From positions 287,805 to 351,804 of the forward strand of contig NZ_NIHB01000001.1 in assembly GCF_002591915.1 (NCBI RefSeq): a DNA stretch of 64,000 nt. The letters are read 5' to 3'. This DNA is from Marinicella litoralis (GTDB taxonomy: Bacteria > Pseudomonadota > Gammaproteobacteria > Xanthomonadales > Marinicellaceae). A program made the translations under genes and the position numbers. Shown piece after piece: positions 10,007 through 19,159 of the stretch. Positions within the stretch are counted from its first letter, which is position 1. Every line of letters starts with the position of its first letter. The notes beneath the pieces were generated by a model. The model did no database searches and was not told the DNA's origin. It worked only from the letters and a program-made list of their open reading frames with translations.

Positions 10007-10915
10007 ATGCAAAGATTCTTGATTGTCACCTGCTTACTTTGGCCTGTCTTGAGTTGGTCACAGTCTTGTGAAGAACAAAACATCAAGCTACAGGTGTTGG
10101 GGTCTGGTGGTCCTGAATTGACCGATGGTCGGGTTTCATCCTCCCACCTGATTTGGCTGGATGACAAGGCCAGCATACTGATCGATGCCGGCAGCGGTAG
10201 TGCCCATCAATTTGAAGTGGCCAACGGTCATTCAGAAGATTTAAAAGCCATTTTGTTGACTCATTTACATGTGGATCACAGTGTGGATGTGCCGGCTTTT
10301 ATCAAAGACTCCTACTTCACCGGTCGCCAAACCGATCTGTGGGTGATGGGTCCTCAAGGCAACGATTTGATGCCCGATACCCGTGTTTACTTAGATCAGC
10401 TGTTTGGCCAAGACGGCGCTTATGCTTATTTGAAGAGTTACTGGCTGCCAGAGGTCCGGGGCCAATTTAAAATTAAAGCCAAGGATGCATCGTTGGCGCA
10501 CCACAGTATTCAACAACATGTGATGCTCGATGGCATCAAGCTCAGCAGCATTGGGGTGCATCATGGCCCCATCAGTGCCGTGGCCTGGCGAGTAGATGTG
10601 GGTGATTGTGCCATCACATTTTCTGGCGACATGACCAACAAATATGACTCTTTGGCTCGACTGGCGCAAGGCAGTGACGTCTTGGTGGCCAACAACACCA
10701 TTGAAGAAGCATCCACAGCAGCGGCCAAAAACATGCACATGGTGCCTTCAGAGATTGGCAAAATAGCCACCAAAGCAGGCGTCAAAAAACTGTTGCTGGC
10801 ACACTTCATGTTACGCAGCCTGCCACACCAACAAGCCAGCATTGATTTGATTAAAGAAGTGTATCAAGGTCCCGTATTATTGGCTGAGGACTTGATGTGG
10901 GTCGAATTAAAATAA
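10007..10915 (+). CDS. Secreted metallo-beta-lactamase-fold hydrolase
   Basis: 302 residues with a signal peptide ('MQRFLIVTCLLWPVLSWS'), so probably periplasmic. The zinc signature THLHVDH is at residues 85-91 (H86, H88, D90, H91), with further ligand candidates His185/His186 in 'GVHHGP', the Asp in 'FSGDMT' and the His of 'LLAHFML'. The layout matches the RNase Z/arylsulfatase-like branch of the superfamily rather than class B beta-lactamases. Substrate cannot be read from the sequence. The gene follows the hairpin-rich spacer and is 42 bases ahead of a small unknown gene, perhaps cotranscribed. Confidence 0.88.
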   Translation: MQRFLIVTCLLWPVLSWSQSCEEQNIKLQVLGSGGPELTDGRVSSSHLIWLDDKASILIDAGSGSAHQFEVANGHSEDLKAILLTHLHVDHSVDVPAFIKDSYFTGRQTDLWVMGPQGNDLMPDTRVYLDQLFGQDGAYAYLKSYWLPEVRGQFKIKAKDASLAHHSIQQHVMLDGIKLSSIGVHHGPISAVAWRVDVGDCAITFSGDMTNKYDSLARLAQGSDVLVANNTIEEASTAAAKNMHMVPSEIGKIATKAGVKKLLLAHFMLRSLPHQQASIDLIKEVYQGPVLLAEDLMWVELK

Positions 10916-10957
10916 GTCACTGAATAGAATTGAAAATTTCCAGCGAGCGGAGGCAAT

Positions 10958-11164
10958 ATGCAACATCACAGCAACCCAGTCCACCCACAAAGCATTGGCG
11001 GCATTCACAAAAAAGGCATTGGTCTTGGTGAAGAAGCCCTGATACGTATCACAGCAGGGCTTTGTGCCAATCCTGAGGTTTGGCAAAAATCAGCAGCAGA
11101 AATCGTTGCCATGGCACAAAATATTCATGATGAACTGTTCAGGTTTAAAGGTCCGGTGGAATAG
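10958..11164 (+). CDS. Small conserved-looking hypothetical protein (68 aa)
   Basis: The ATG lies seven bases after a strong GCGGAGG ribosome site, the best evidence that this short frame is translated. The product is soluble, with a His-rich N-terminus ('MQHHSNPVHPQ') then Gly-rich 'GGIHKKGIGLGEEAL' and a helical C-terminal half. No signal peptide or membrane segment is present. I do not recognise the family. It lies between the MBL-fold enzyme and a small membrane protein, all on the plus strand with short gaps. Confidence 0.65.
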   Translation: MQHHSNPVHPQSIGGIHKKGIGLGEEALIRITAGLCANPEVWQKSAAEIVAMAQNIHDELFRFKGPVE

Positions 11165-11202
11165 TTTTATAATGAGTGTTCGCTAACAGGGGGTAACGGC
11201 TT

Positions 11203-11775
11203 ATGTTTGAACACATCGCTGTCTTTTTTTCGATCATTCTCAGCTTAGGTTTGGTTCACTTGTTGGGTGGCTGGTCGTTGATGTTGGACGCCAAAGTTAA
11301 AGTCAAAATGTATTGGGTACATTTGTTGTGGTCGGTGAATATGATGCTGTTGATAGCGTTGGTTTGGTTTGCCAATTTCGCTTTGTCTGCGGCTGCTGAC
11401 ATTGGTTTGGCTCACTACTTTGTTTTATTGGGCTATTCAATTTCAATCTACTTGATGTGTGCTTTGATGTTTCCGGTCAGAGGCGACGAAGTAAGGGACT
11501 TCAAAGTGCATTACTACAACAACCGAGTGCGATTTTGTGCTGTGGGTTTGGTGTTTGTGATAACCGATGCCTTGGATGGTTGGATTGAGTCGGCTGTTTT
11601 AAACACACCTTTGAATTTAGGCCAATTTGGTACTTTAACTGTTTATGCGTTGTTGTTTGTGGTTGGGATGTTGACCTCATCTCATCGTTTTCATGCCAGC
11701 GCAGCCGGTTTGTTTTTTTTGGGCTTGGTTGGCTTTTTAATGAGTTTGACGGGTGCCACCATTCCAATGCATTGA
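11203..11775 (+). CDS. Integral membrane protein of unknown function (190 aa)
   Basis: About six hydrophobic helices cover nearly the whole chain, with a charged loop near the middle ('VRGDEVRDFKVHYYNNRVR'). An AGGGGGTAA ribosome site precedes the ATG. I do not recognise the family. The 3' end overlaps the convergent mupP-like gene by 39 bp, so the two stop codons lie inside each other's coding sequence. With only 38 bases between it and the 68-residue gene upstream, the two may be cotranscribed. Confidence 0.75.
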   Translation: MFEHIAVFFSIILSLGLVHLLGGWSLMLDAKVKVKMYWVHLLWSVNMMLLIALVWFANFALSAAADIGLAHYFVLLGYSISIYLMCALMFPVRGDEVRDFKVHYYNNRVRFCAVGLVFVITDALDGWIESAVLNTPLNLGQFGTLTVYALLFVVGMLTSSHRFHASAAGLFFLGLVGFLMSLTGATIPMH

Positions 11776-12435
11776 CTTAATCATTAGCTCCGGATGGCTA
11801 AACCGGTGGTGTGCCAACCATTCTTCAGGCTTGTCTTCAGGAGCCAAATAACCCCACATTGCGATGGCCGATAGCATGCCCGCAGCATGGGCGGCATCGA
11901 TGTCAGACTGGGCATCACCTAGATATAAAGTCGTCGCAACTTGGATGTTCATGGCTTGGGCGGCATGAATCAAAGGTTTGGGGTCGGGTTTTGCAACACC
12001 CACTTCATCCGCACAGACCAGTATTTTGGCGTTGATTAATTCAGGGGTGTTGGCCACGATGGGCTGGGCCAGCCAAGAGGGTTTGTTGGTGACGATGCCC
12101 CATGGGGTTTCATGCTCATCCAGGTGGTTGATTAAGGCCGCAACCCCTTCAAACAGCTGGCTGTGGGTGTTTAACTGTCGTTGGTAGATTTCCAGGTATT
12201 CTGACCGCAAAAGTTTTAATTCCTTGGGTGGCGGGTTGTTGAACACTGATTGAACCAGGGCCACAGCGCCTTGAGAAATATACTGGCGGTACTCGGCGAC
12301 ATTGAGGCTGTGTTTGATGCTGTGATTATCTGCCAAGGTGGCCAAGGCATAAATCATGTCAACCGCAGTGTCTATCAAAGTGCCGTCTAAATCGAACAAC
12401 ACTGCATGGTATTTGTTTTCAATGTTTTCAGCCAT
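11737..12435 (-). CDS. mupP: HAD-family phosphatase, MupP/Gph type
   Basis: 232 residues. HAD motif I is 'FDLDGTLIDT', motif II lies around 'GIVTNKP', motif III is the Lys of 'VAKPDPKPL', and motif IV is 'YLGDAQSDID'. Older annotation would call this phosphoglycolate phosphatase. I favour N-acetylmuramate 6-phosphate phosphatase because the gene starts inside the 3' end of ubiG (8-bp overlap), the position mupP has in Pseudomonas, and because 'WGIVTNKP' and the 'GYLAPEDKPEEW' tail resemble MupP as I remember it. MupP dephosphorylates MurNAc-6P in peptidoglycan recycling. No other recycling gene (amgK, murU) is in the window, so assignment to MupP rather than Gph is moderate. Confidence 0.8.
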   Translation of the reverse strand: MAENIENKYHAVLFDLDGTLIDTAVDMIYALATLADNHSIKHSLNVAEYRQYISQGAVALVQSVFNNPPPKELKLLRSEYLEIYQRQLNTHSQLFEGVAALINHLDEHETPWGIVTNKPSWLAQPIVANTPELINAKILVCADEVGVAKPDPKPLIHAAQAMNIQVATTLYLGDAQSDIDAAHAAGMLSAIAMWGYLAPEDKPEEWLAHHRFSHPELMIKSMHWNGGTRQTH

Positions 12436-13132
12436 GCTTTTGCAAGGCCATGAAGTAGTTGATGTCTAAATCTTGATCATCCAAAGTCGCCGATTGGGTG
12501 ATGGGGTTGTAACGCATGCCGGTGAGGCTTTTGATTTCTACCGGCTGGTCTTTTAGCATCGCCACCAATTCAGAGGGCTTGATAAATTGTTCAAAATGAT
12601 GGGTTCCCTTGGGGACGATTTTCAAAACATGTTCTGCAGCAAATATACCCAACATCATGGCCTTGGGTGTGCGATTCAGGGTGGATAAAAACAACCACCC
12701 ACCGGGTTTCAATGCGGCCAAACAGGCATCGATGATGCCCTCTGGGCTGGGAACATGTTCCAACATCTCAAGACAACTCACCACATCTTGTGACTCAGGG
12801 TTGGCAGCCGCAAAGTCTTCAATGCTTTGCAGTTGGTAATCGACCGTTAGCGCCGACTCAAATAGATGCATTTTGGCCGTTTGTAAGGAAGCTTTGGAGA
12901 GGTCCAAGCCAGTCACTGTGGCGCCTTTTGCTGCCAAGGCCTCAGACAAAATCCCACCACCACAACCGACATCCAACAATTTTTGCTTGTCGATGTTGAC
13001 ATGATCGGTGATGTATTTCACTCTGACGGGGTTGATTTGGTGTAGGGTTTTGAAGGGCCCATCGGGATCCCACCAAAAAGCAGCTTGACCATCAAATTGT
13101 TCGATTTCTTGTGGATAATGATTGGCGCTCAT
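12428..13132 (-). CDS. ubiG: Ubiquinone biosynthesis O-methyltransferase UbiG
   Basis: 234 residues, the usual UbiG length. It performs the two SAM-dependent O-methylations of ubiquinone synthesis. The SAM-binding motif LDVGCGGG is at residues 53-60, and 'EMLEHVPSP' and 'FLSTLNRTPKA' are family hallmarks. The family also has a membrane-associating segment after 'FLSTLNRTPKA', matched here by 'MMLGIFAAEHVLKIVPKGTH'. It is the first gene of a two-gene minus-strand operon with mupP. A 161-bp divergent spacer separates it from the MerC-like gene. Confidence 0.96.
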   Translation of the reverse strand: MSANHYPQEIEQFDGQAAFWWDPDGPFKTLHQINPVRVKYITDHVNIDKQKLLDVGCGGGILSEALAAKGATVTGLDLSKASLQTAKMHLFESALTVDYQLQSIEDFAAANPESQDVVSCLEMLEHVPSPEGIIDACLAALKPGGWLFLSTLNRTPKAMMLGIFAAEHVLKIVPKGTHHFEQFIKPSELVAMLKDQPVEIKSLTGMRYNPITQSATLDDQDLDINYFMALQKHG

Positions 13133-13293
13133 GATTTCTTGACTGCAAAAAATGTATTGTACACATTCGATGTTCAGTTTGCTTTAGCACCGCAAACAAA
13201 TTAAAGAATTTAGTCGCCAAACACTTGTTACTGCCCAGAAAAAGCCCATATCTGGTATCATCACGAATTTGAGTACCTAAGAAGAGTCCCATC

Positions 13294-13665
13294 ATGAAAT
13301 CTGTAGCTGATAAATTAGGCATGTTTTTGTCTGGCTTGTGTGCCATACAATGCGCCATGCTGCCTATCTTGCTCAGTGTTTCTGCTGTGGTTCCTAGCTG
13401 GGCACATTTGGGTCATGGTTGGATTTGGATGAGCTTGATTGGTGCCATTGCATTGTGGTCTTTTGGGCGCGGCTGGAAAAGGCACCATGATAAAAAAGTA
13501 CTGTTGTTTTTTATCTTGGGCTACAGCAGTTTGGTGACGGCCACTTTGTTAGAAGACAAAGTAGATATCATCATTGAATCCGCCTTGTTTGTGTTGGGCG
13601 GTACTCTGATGGTGGTGGCACATTGGCGCAATTACCGCAGGATGCAGTGTTTGACAACAAACTGA
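13294..13665 (+). CDS. MerC-domain membrane protein
   Basis: 123 residues with four hydrophobic segments. The N-terminal 'LSGLCAIQCAMLPIL' gives the paired cysteines in the first helix typical of MerC, a mercury or small-molecule uptake protein; 'AHLGHGW' supplies histidines in the next loop. No mercury resistance genes (merA, merR, merT) are nearby, and chromosomal MerC-domain proteins of this kind usually have no proven substrate. The gene is monocistronic, since the next gene is convergent. Confidence 0.8.
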   Translation: MKSVADKLGMFLSGLCAIQCAMLPILLSVSAVVPSWAHLGHGWIWMSLIGAIALWSFGRGWKRHHDKKVLLFFILGYSSLVTATLLEDKVDIIIESALFVLGGTLMVVAHWRNYRRMQCLTTN

Positions 13666-13682
13666 AAGAATTGTTTTAAGGT

Positions 13683-13853
13683 TTACAGCTCTTCAAAGTC
13701 ATCTTTGGTGACGCCACAATCGGGACACATCCAGGTTTCTGGAACGTCATCCCAGCGGGTTCCTGGCTCGATGCCGTCGTCAGGCCAACCATCGGCTTCG
13801 TCATAGATGAGGCCACAAACAACACATATATATTTTTTAAACTCAGTATCCAT
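13683..13853 (-). CDS. Rubredoxin
   Basis: A 56-residue one-iron electron carrier. Iron ligands are the two pairs in '[13 protein letters not shown]' and '[14 protein letters not shown]'; '[18 protein letters not shown]' is typical of rubredoxin. I start at the ATG at 13853 ('[10 protein letters not shown]'), which gives the normal family length. A TTG ten codons upstream (13883) would add a hydrophobic stretch not seen in rubredoxins. Neither start has a good ribosome site. No rubredoxin reductase or alkane hydroxylase is nearby. The gene is divergent from yadG with an 86-bp gap. Confidence 0.94.
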   Translation of the reverse strand: MDTEFKKYICVVCGLIYDEADGWPDDGIEPGTRWDDVPETWMCPDCGVTKDDFEEL

Positions 13854-13939
13854 TGGGGATGATGTTATTAAGAACTGTGCCAATATACGGTCAGATTCAA
13901 AAAAATCAACACCAGTGAGTGAATAATAAAGAGTGAATT

Positions 13940-14863
13940 ATGGAATATGCAATAAAAATTAAAGATTTGGTCAAAACCTATGGTGATGGCACCCAAGCCC
14001 TCAAAGGGGTCGACTTGAATGTGGAAAGCGGTGAAATATTTGCATTATTGGGCCCCAATGGTGCTGGTAAATCCACTTTAATAGGGATATTGTCCTCATT
14101 GGTTAACAGCACATCAGGTGATGTTAAGGTGTTTGGCAAGGACTTGATCAAGGACCGCAAAGCCGTTAAATCGATGATTGGCTTGGTACCACAAGAATTT
14201 AATTTCAATATGTTTGAAAAGCCGATTGATATTGTGGCCAATCAAGCCGGGTATTATGGCGTACCGAGAAAAGATGCTTTGGCCCGGGCTGAAAAATACC
14301 TGAAACAATTGCAGTTGTGGGAAAAGAAGGACAGTATTTCAAGGGGACTTTCCGGTGGAATGAAGCGCCGTTTGATGATTGCACGTGCGATGGTGAATGA
14401 ACCTCGTATATTGATTTTGGATGAGCCCACTGCTGGTGTTGATATTGAAATCAGGCGATCAATGTGGTCATTTGTGCAGCAAATTGCTGAACTGGGCACC
14501 ACCATCATTTTGACCACGCATTACCTCGAGGAAGCCGAACAATTGTGTAAAAACATTGCGATCATTGATCGGGGTGAGATTGTCAGGAACACCACCATCA
14601 AAGATTTGTTGAAGACTTTAGACATTGAAACTTTTATTTTTGATTTGGATCGGCACCCTGATGAGGCTTTGCTCAAGACCTTGGGAGCCACCCACAAAGA
14701 CGATTGTTCCATTGAGCTTGATGTGCCCAAGTCCAAAGACCTCAACAGTGTTTTTAAACAATTGGATCAAGCTGGTTACCAGGTCAGTTCGATGCGCAAC
14801 AAAGCCAATCGACTGGAAGAATTGTTTGTGAAAATGATCGAGAACAAAGGAGCAAAAGCATGA
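13940..14863 (+). CDS. yadG: ABC transporter ATP-binding protein YadG
   Basis: 307 residues, one shorter than E. coli YadG and similar along the whole length. Walker A 'GPNGAGKS' is at 38-45, the signature LSGG at 137-140, and Walker B 'LILDEP' at 158-163. The C-terminal extension ends 'SMRNKANRLEELFV', a stretch also seen in E. coli YadG. It powers an ABC-2 exporter with the permease whose ATG overlaps this stop by 4 bp. The exported substrate of YadGH is not established. Confidence 0.95.
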   Translation: MEYAIKIKDLVKTYGDGTQALKGVDLNVESGEIFALLGPNGAGKSTLIGILSSLVNSTSGDVKVFGKDLIKDRKAVKSMIGLVPQEFNFNMFEKPIDIVANQAGYYGVPRKDALARAEKYLKQLQLWEKKDSISRGLSGGMKRRLMIARAMVNEPRILILDEPTAGVDIEIRRSMWSFVQQIAELGTTIILTTHYLEEAEQLCKNIAIIDRGEIVRNTTIKDLLKTLDIETFIFDLDRHPDEALLKTLGATHKDDCSIELDVPKSKDLNSVFKQLDQAGYQVSSMRNKANRLEELFVKMIENKGAKA

Positions 14864-15627
14864 GCACAACTCGCATAGGCATACAAACCTTGTTGCGCAA
14901 AGAAATCACGCGCATCATTCGAATATGGTCACAAACCATTCTGCCTCCAGCCATCACCATGACCTTGTATTTTGTGATATTTGGTAATTTGATTGGCGCC
15001 AGGATTGGTGAAATGGGCGGTTTTGATTACATGTCATTCATTGTGCCTGGTTTGGTCATGATGTCAGTGATAACCAGCTCATATGGCAACATGGTGTCCT
15101 CATTCTTTGGTGCCAAGTTTGCCAAGCATGTCGAGGAGCTGTTGATTTCACCGATGCCCAACTGGGCCATTTTGGTCGGATATGTCAGTGGATCGCTGTT
15201 TCGTGGCTTGATAGTTGGCTTGGTGGTTACCTTGGTTTCTTTGTTTTTCACCGAGATCAAAATTCACAATGTTTGGATCGTCTTGTCTACCGTTGTGTTG
15301 ACCTCTGTGGTGTTCTCATTGGGCGGGTTCATCAATGCGGCCTTTGCCAAAAAATTCGATGACATTGCCATCATTCCAACTTTTGTGTTAACCCCATTGA
15401 CCTATTTAGGCGGGGTGTTTTACTCGATTTCATTGTTGCCAGAATTCTGGCAAAACGTGTCTAAAATCAACCCTGTTTTGTATATGGTGAACACCTTCAG
15501 GTACGGCTTTTTGGGCGTTTCTGACATCAATGTGGGTGTGGCTTATGGCATCATCATTGCTTTTGTTTTGATCTTGGGTTTTATCTCTTGGTACATCTTA
15601 CACAAAGGAATTGGCCTAAGATCCTAA
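14860..15627 (+). CDS. yadH: ABC-2 type transporter permease YadH
   Basis: 255 residues with about six membrane helices and the ABC-2 membrane fold. 'TPLTYLGGVFYS' and 'INPVLYMVNTFRYGFLG' are family signatures. It starts at the ATGA overlap with yadG, so the two are translationally coupled and form one exporter. A T-tailed hairpin follows 72 bases after the stop. Confidence 0.95.
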   Translation: MSTTRIGIQTLLRKEITRIIRIWSQTILPPAITMTLYFVIFGNLIGARIGEMGGFDYMSFIVPGLVMMSVITSSYGNMVSSFFGAKFAKHVEELLISPMPNWAILVGYVSGSLFRGLIVGLVVTLVSLFFTEIKIHNVWIVLSTVVLTSVVFSLGGFINAAFAKKFDDIAIIPTFVLTPLTYLGGVFYSISLLPEFWQNVSKINPVLYMVNTFRYGFLGVSDINVGVAYGIIIAFVLILGFISWYILHKGIGLRS

Positions 15628-15654
15628 AAATCATCAGAAAATCTTGTTGATTCT

Positions 15655-15682
15655 CTTGAATTAACAAGCAACAGCCCAATAT
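15655..15682 (+). promoter_or_regulatory. Sigma-32-like heat-shock promoter of groESL
   Basis: CTTGAA at 15655-15660, a 14-bp spacer, then CCCAATAT at 15675-15682. This is close to the sigma-32 consensus (CTTGAAA, 11-16 bp, CCCATnT). It lies 91 bases before groES, a known sigma-32 target, and the window encodes RpoH. A transcript from here would begin just before the hairpin at 15700-15726. Confidence 0.65.
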
Positions 15683-15699
15683 GAAGCATCAACAGAAAG

Positions 15700-15726
15700 A
15701 CCATCGTCATCAGTCGGTGGTTTTTT
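15700..15726 (+). terminator. Hairpin with T6 tail between yadH and groES
   Basis: ACCATCG (15700-15706) pairs with CGGTGGT (15715-15721), with one G-U pair and an 8-base loop, followed by T6 at 15721-15726. It looks like a rho-independent terminator for yadGH. It also lies downstream of the presumed heat-shock promoter, so it could act as an attenuator in the groES leader. Confidence 0.6.
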
Positions 15727-15772
15727 GCATACAACTGAGTTTATATTTTAATAATTTTAAGGAGTTCGATAG

Positions 15773-17711
<1,939 letters not shown>

Positions 17712-17738
17712 ATCAGCGTCAACACCTTACCGAGCGAT

Positions 17739-17769
17739 AAAAGGCCTTGAATTATTTCAAGGCCTTTTT
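17739..17769 (+). terminator. Rho-independent terminator of groESL
   Basis: A 13-bp perfect stem, AAAAGGCCTTGAA (17739-17751) with TTCAAGGCCTTTT (17756-17768), TTAT loop, and a T5 tail within the right arm (17765-17769). Confidence 0.93.
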
Positions 17770-17827
17770 GTTTTTGTGAACGTCATCACAATAAAATTTG
17801 TTGTGAGCCTTAAAATTAATCACAAGT

Positions 17828-17909
17828 TAGAGATCAAGCTCACACACACCCTTTTCCCCCTTTCTTGATCTCTAGGCCCCAAAAGACCGTCTTCATGACG
17901 GTCTTTTTT
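17828..17909 (+). ncRNA. Candidate small RNA with C-rich loop and its own terminator
   Basis: TAGAGATCAAG (17828-17838) and CTTGATCTCTA (17864-17874) form an 11-bp perfect stem around a 25-base C/T-rich loop holding CCCTTTTCCCCC. Seven bases later a strong terminator follows: AAAAGACCGTC (17881-17891), TTCAT loop, GACGGTCTTTT (17897-17907), then T to 17909. The groESL transcript already ends at 17769, so this second terminator needs its own RNA. C-rich loops are typical of trans-acting sRNAs that pair with Shine-Dalgarno regions. The start site is unknown; no clear -35/-10 was found. It could instead be a leader of the TusA-like gene. Confidence 0.45.
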
Positions 17910-17969
17910 CATTTGGGGGTTTTAAATCGACTATTCTCACTTGTAAGCCACCGCGCTGCCCATACAATA

Positions 17970-18218
17970 ATGGCCATGAATAAACAGACCACCCATCACA
18001 TTGATGCCACTGATTTACTGTGTCCGGTTCCATTGATGATGCTTAAACAAGCCATGCAAGCGCTGTCACCTGCAGAACAGTTGACCATCCTTGTGACGGA
18101 TGTCCACGCTGAGTTGGATTTTGAAATTTGGTGTGAACGGTTTGGCCATGGCCTTGAGTTAACCAGGGTAAACGATCATTCTTGGTTGTTTACCGTCACC
18201 AAAGGCAAAGCCCAGTAA
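17970..18218 (+). CDS. TusA/SirA-family sulfur-carrier-like protein
   Basis: 82 residues with the defining CPxP motif in 'DLLCPVPLMMLKQAM', whose Cys carries persulfide sulfur in TusA. The fold continues through 'LTILVTDVHAELDFEIWCERFGH' to the C-terminus. I start at ATG 17970 ('MAMNKQTTHH'), matching family length; a longer frame from 17865 would run through the terminator of the preceding RNA and is rejected. No ribosome site is obvious. Whether it serves tRNA thiolation or another sulfur-relay step cannot be told, as no tus or dsr genes are nearby. Confidence 0.88.
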   Translation: MAMNKQTTHHIDATDLLCPVPLMMLKQAMQALSPAEQLTILVTDVHAELDFEIWCERFGHGLELTRVNDHSWLFTVTKGKAQ

Positions 18219-18322
18219 TCATTCAGGCTTGTCTTTGATGACGGTGGTCTGTGTGCAGGAGGGTGCTTCCAGTATGAAAGGACCTGTCTGGGTTCAGTCA
18301 GGCAGCAGTTTCGTGAAGCGCC

Positions 18323-18886
18323 TTAAAACCTCAGTACAGCCTGGATGCGGTGTTGTACATCTTCGATGCTGCCTTTACCAAGAATTTCAGTCACAATGCC
18401 CTGTTCTTTATAGAAATCACCGACAGGGGCGGTTTGTTCTTTGTATACATTCAAGCGGTTTCTGACCACGGCTTCGGTGTCATCGGTGCGGCCTTCAATT
18501 TCGGCTCGCTTGGCTATTCTGGCAACCACTTCGTCAGGATCCACTTCAATCAACAAAGCATGATCCAACGACATTTCTAATTCAGACAGTAAGGTTTCCA
18601 ACATCTCAGCTTGGGTCACATTGCGGGGAAACCCGTCAAGGATAAATCCATTGGTGGCATCAGCTTGGGTGATTCGGTCCTTCAACATACCCAAAACGAT
18701 TTCATCGGAGACTAAGTTGCCTTTGTCCATCACTTCCTTGGCCGCTAAGCCCAAAGCTGTTTTGGCTGCAATGGCGCCACGCAGCAGATCACCGGTAGAA
18801 ATGTGAGGGATGTTTAATTCTTTTACGATGAGTTTGGCTTGTGTGCCTTTGCCACTTCCTGGCGCGCCTAGTAATACAATTCTCAT
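18323..18886 (-). CDS. adk: Adenylate kinase, short form
   Basis: 187 residues from the ATG at 18886 ('MRIVLLGAPGSGKGTQ'), with P-loop GAPGSGKGT at residues 7-15. AMP-binding 'HISTGDLLRGAI' and 'DGFPRNVTQAEML' are present. The LID region is abbreviated: after 'RIAKRAEIEGRTDD' the chain passes directly to 'VVRNRLNVY', as in the short adenylate kinases of Xanthomonadales (E. coli Adk is 214 residues). An in-frame ATG 26 codons upstream exists but would add a tail with no counterpart in the family. It is divergent from pfp across a spacer with a strong palindrome. Confidence 0.95.
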   Translation of the reverse strand: MRIVLLGAPGSGKGTQAKLIVKELNIPHISTGDLLRGAIAAKTALGLAAKEVMDKGNLVSDEIVLGMLKDRITQADATNGFILDGFPRNVTQAEMLETLLSELEMSLDHALLIEVDPDEVVARIAKRAEIEGRTDDTEAVVRNRLNVYKEQTAPVGDFYKEQGIVTEILGKGSIEDVQHRIQAVLRF

Positions 18887-19037
18887 ATTATGCTCGTTGA
18901 TGTTTTCGTTTCTGTTGTTGTTTAGCTTAAGCAGTTGTTTCAAAAACCTAAAAAATGATTTCATGACGGTTCATCCATTATGCTATCAGACGTCATGCAA
19001 TGGCGGTCATTTTCAGTTAAAATTCATCACCATGATT

Positions 19038-19054
19038 GCGTGACAGTGTCACGC
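19038..19054. promoter_or_regulatory. 17-bp palindrome in the adk-pfp divergent spacer
   Basis: GCGTGACA-G-TGTCACGC is a perfect 8-bp dyad with a one-base centre, of operator size. It lies 106 bp before pfp and 152 bp before adk. No T-run follows on either strand, so it is not a terminator. The binding protein is unknown. Confidence 0.45.
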
Positions 19055-19159
19055 CAGGTCTTTGAGCTAAAAAAACGTGCTACAGTACACTTACAAAGCG
19101 TTTTAGTCAATACGTAGCCCAAAATATGTACTTTGTAATAACCAGTCAGGATAGAATTT

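Noticed and set aside
17865-17969. N-terminal extension of the TusA-like protein from 17865
   Set aside because: It would be translated through a strong terminator hairpin and has no counterpart in the family.
18887-18964. 26-residue N-terminal extension of adenylate kinase
   Set aside because: The P-loop must lie near the N-terminus, and the extension is polar without homology.
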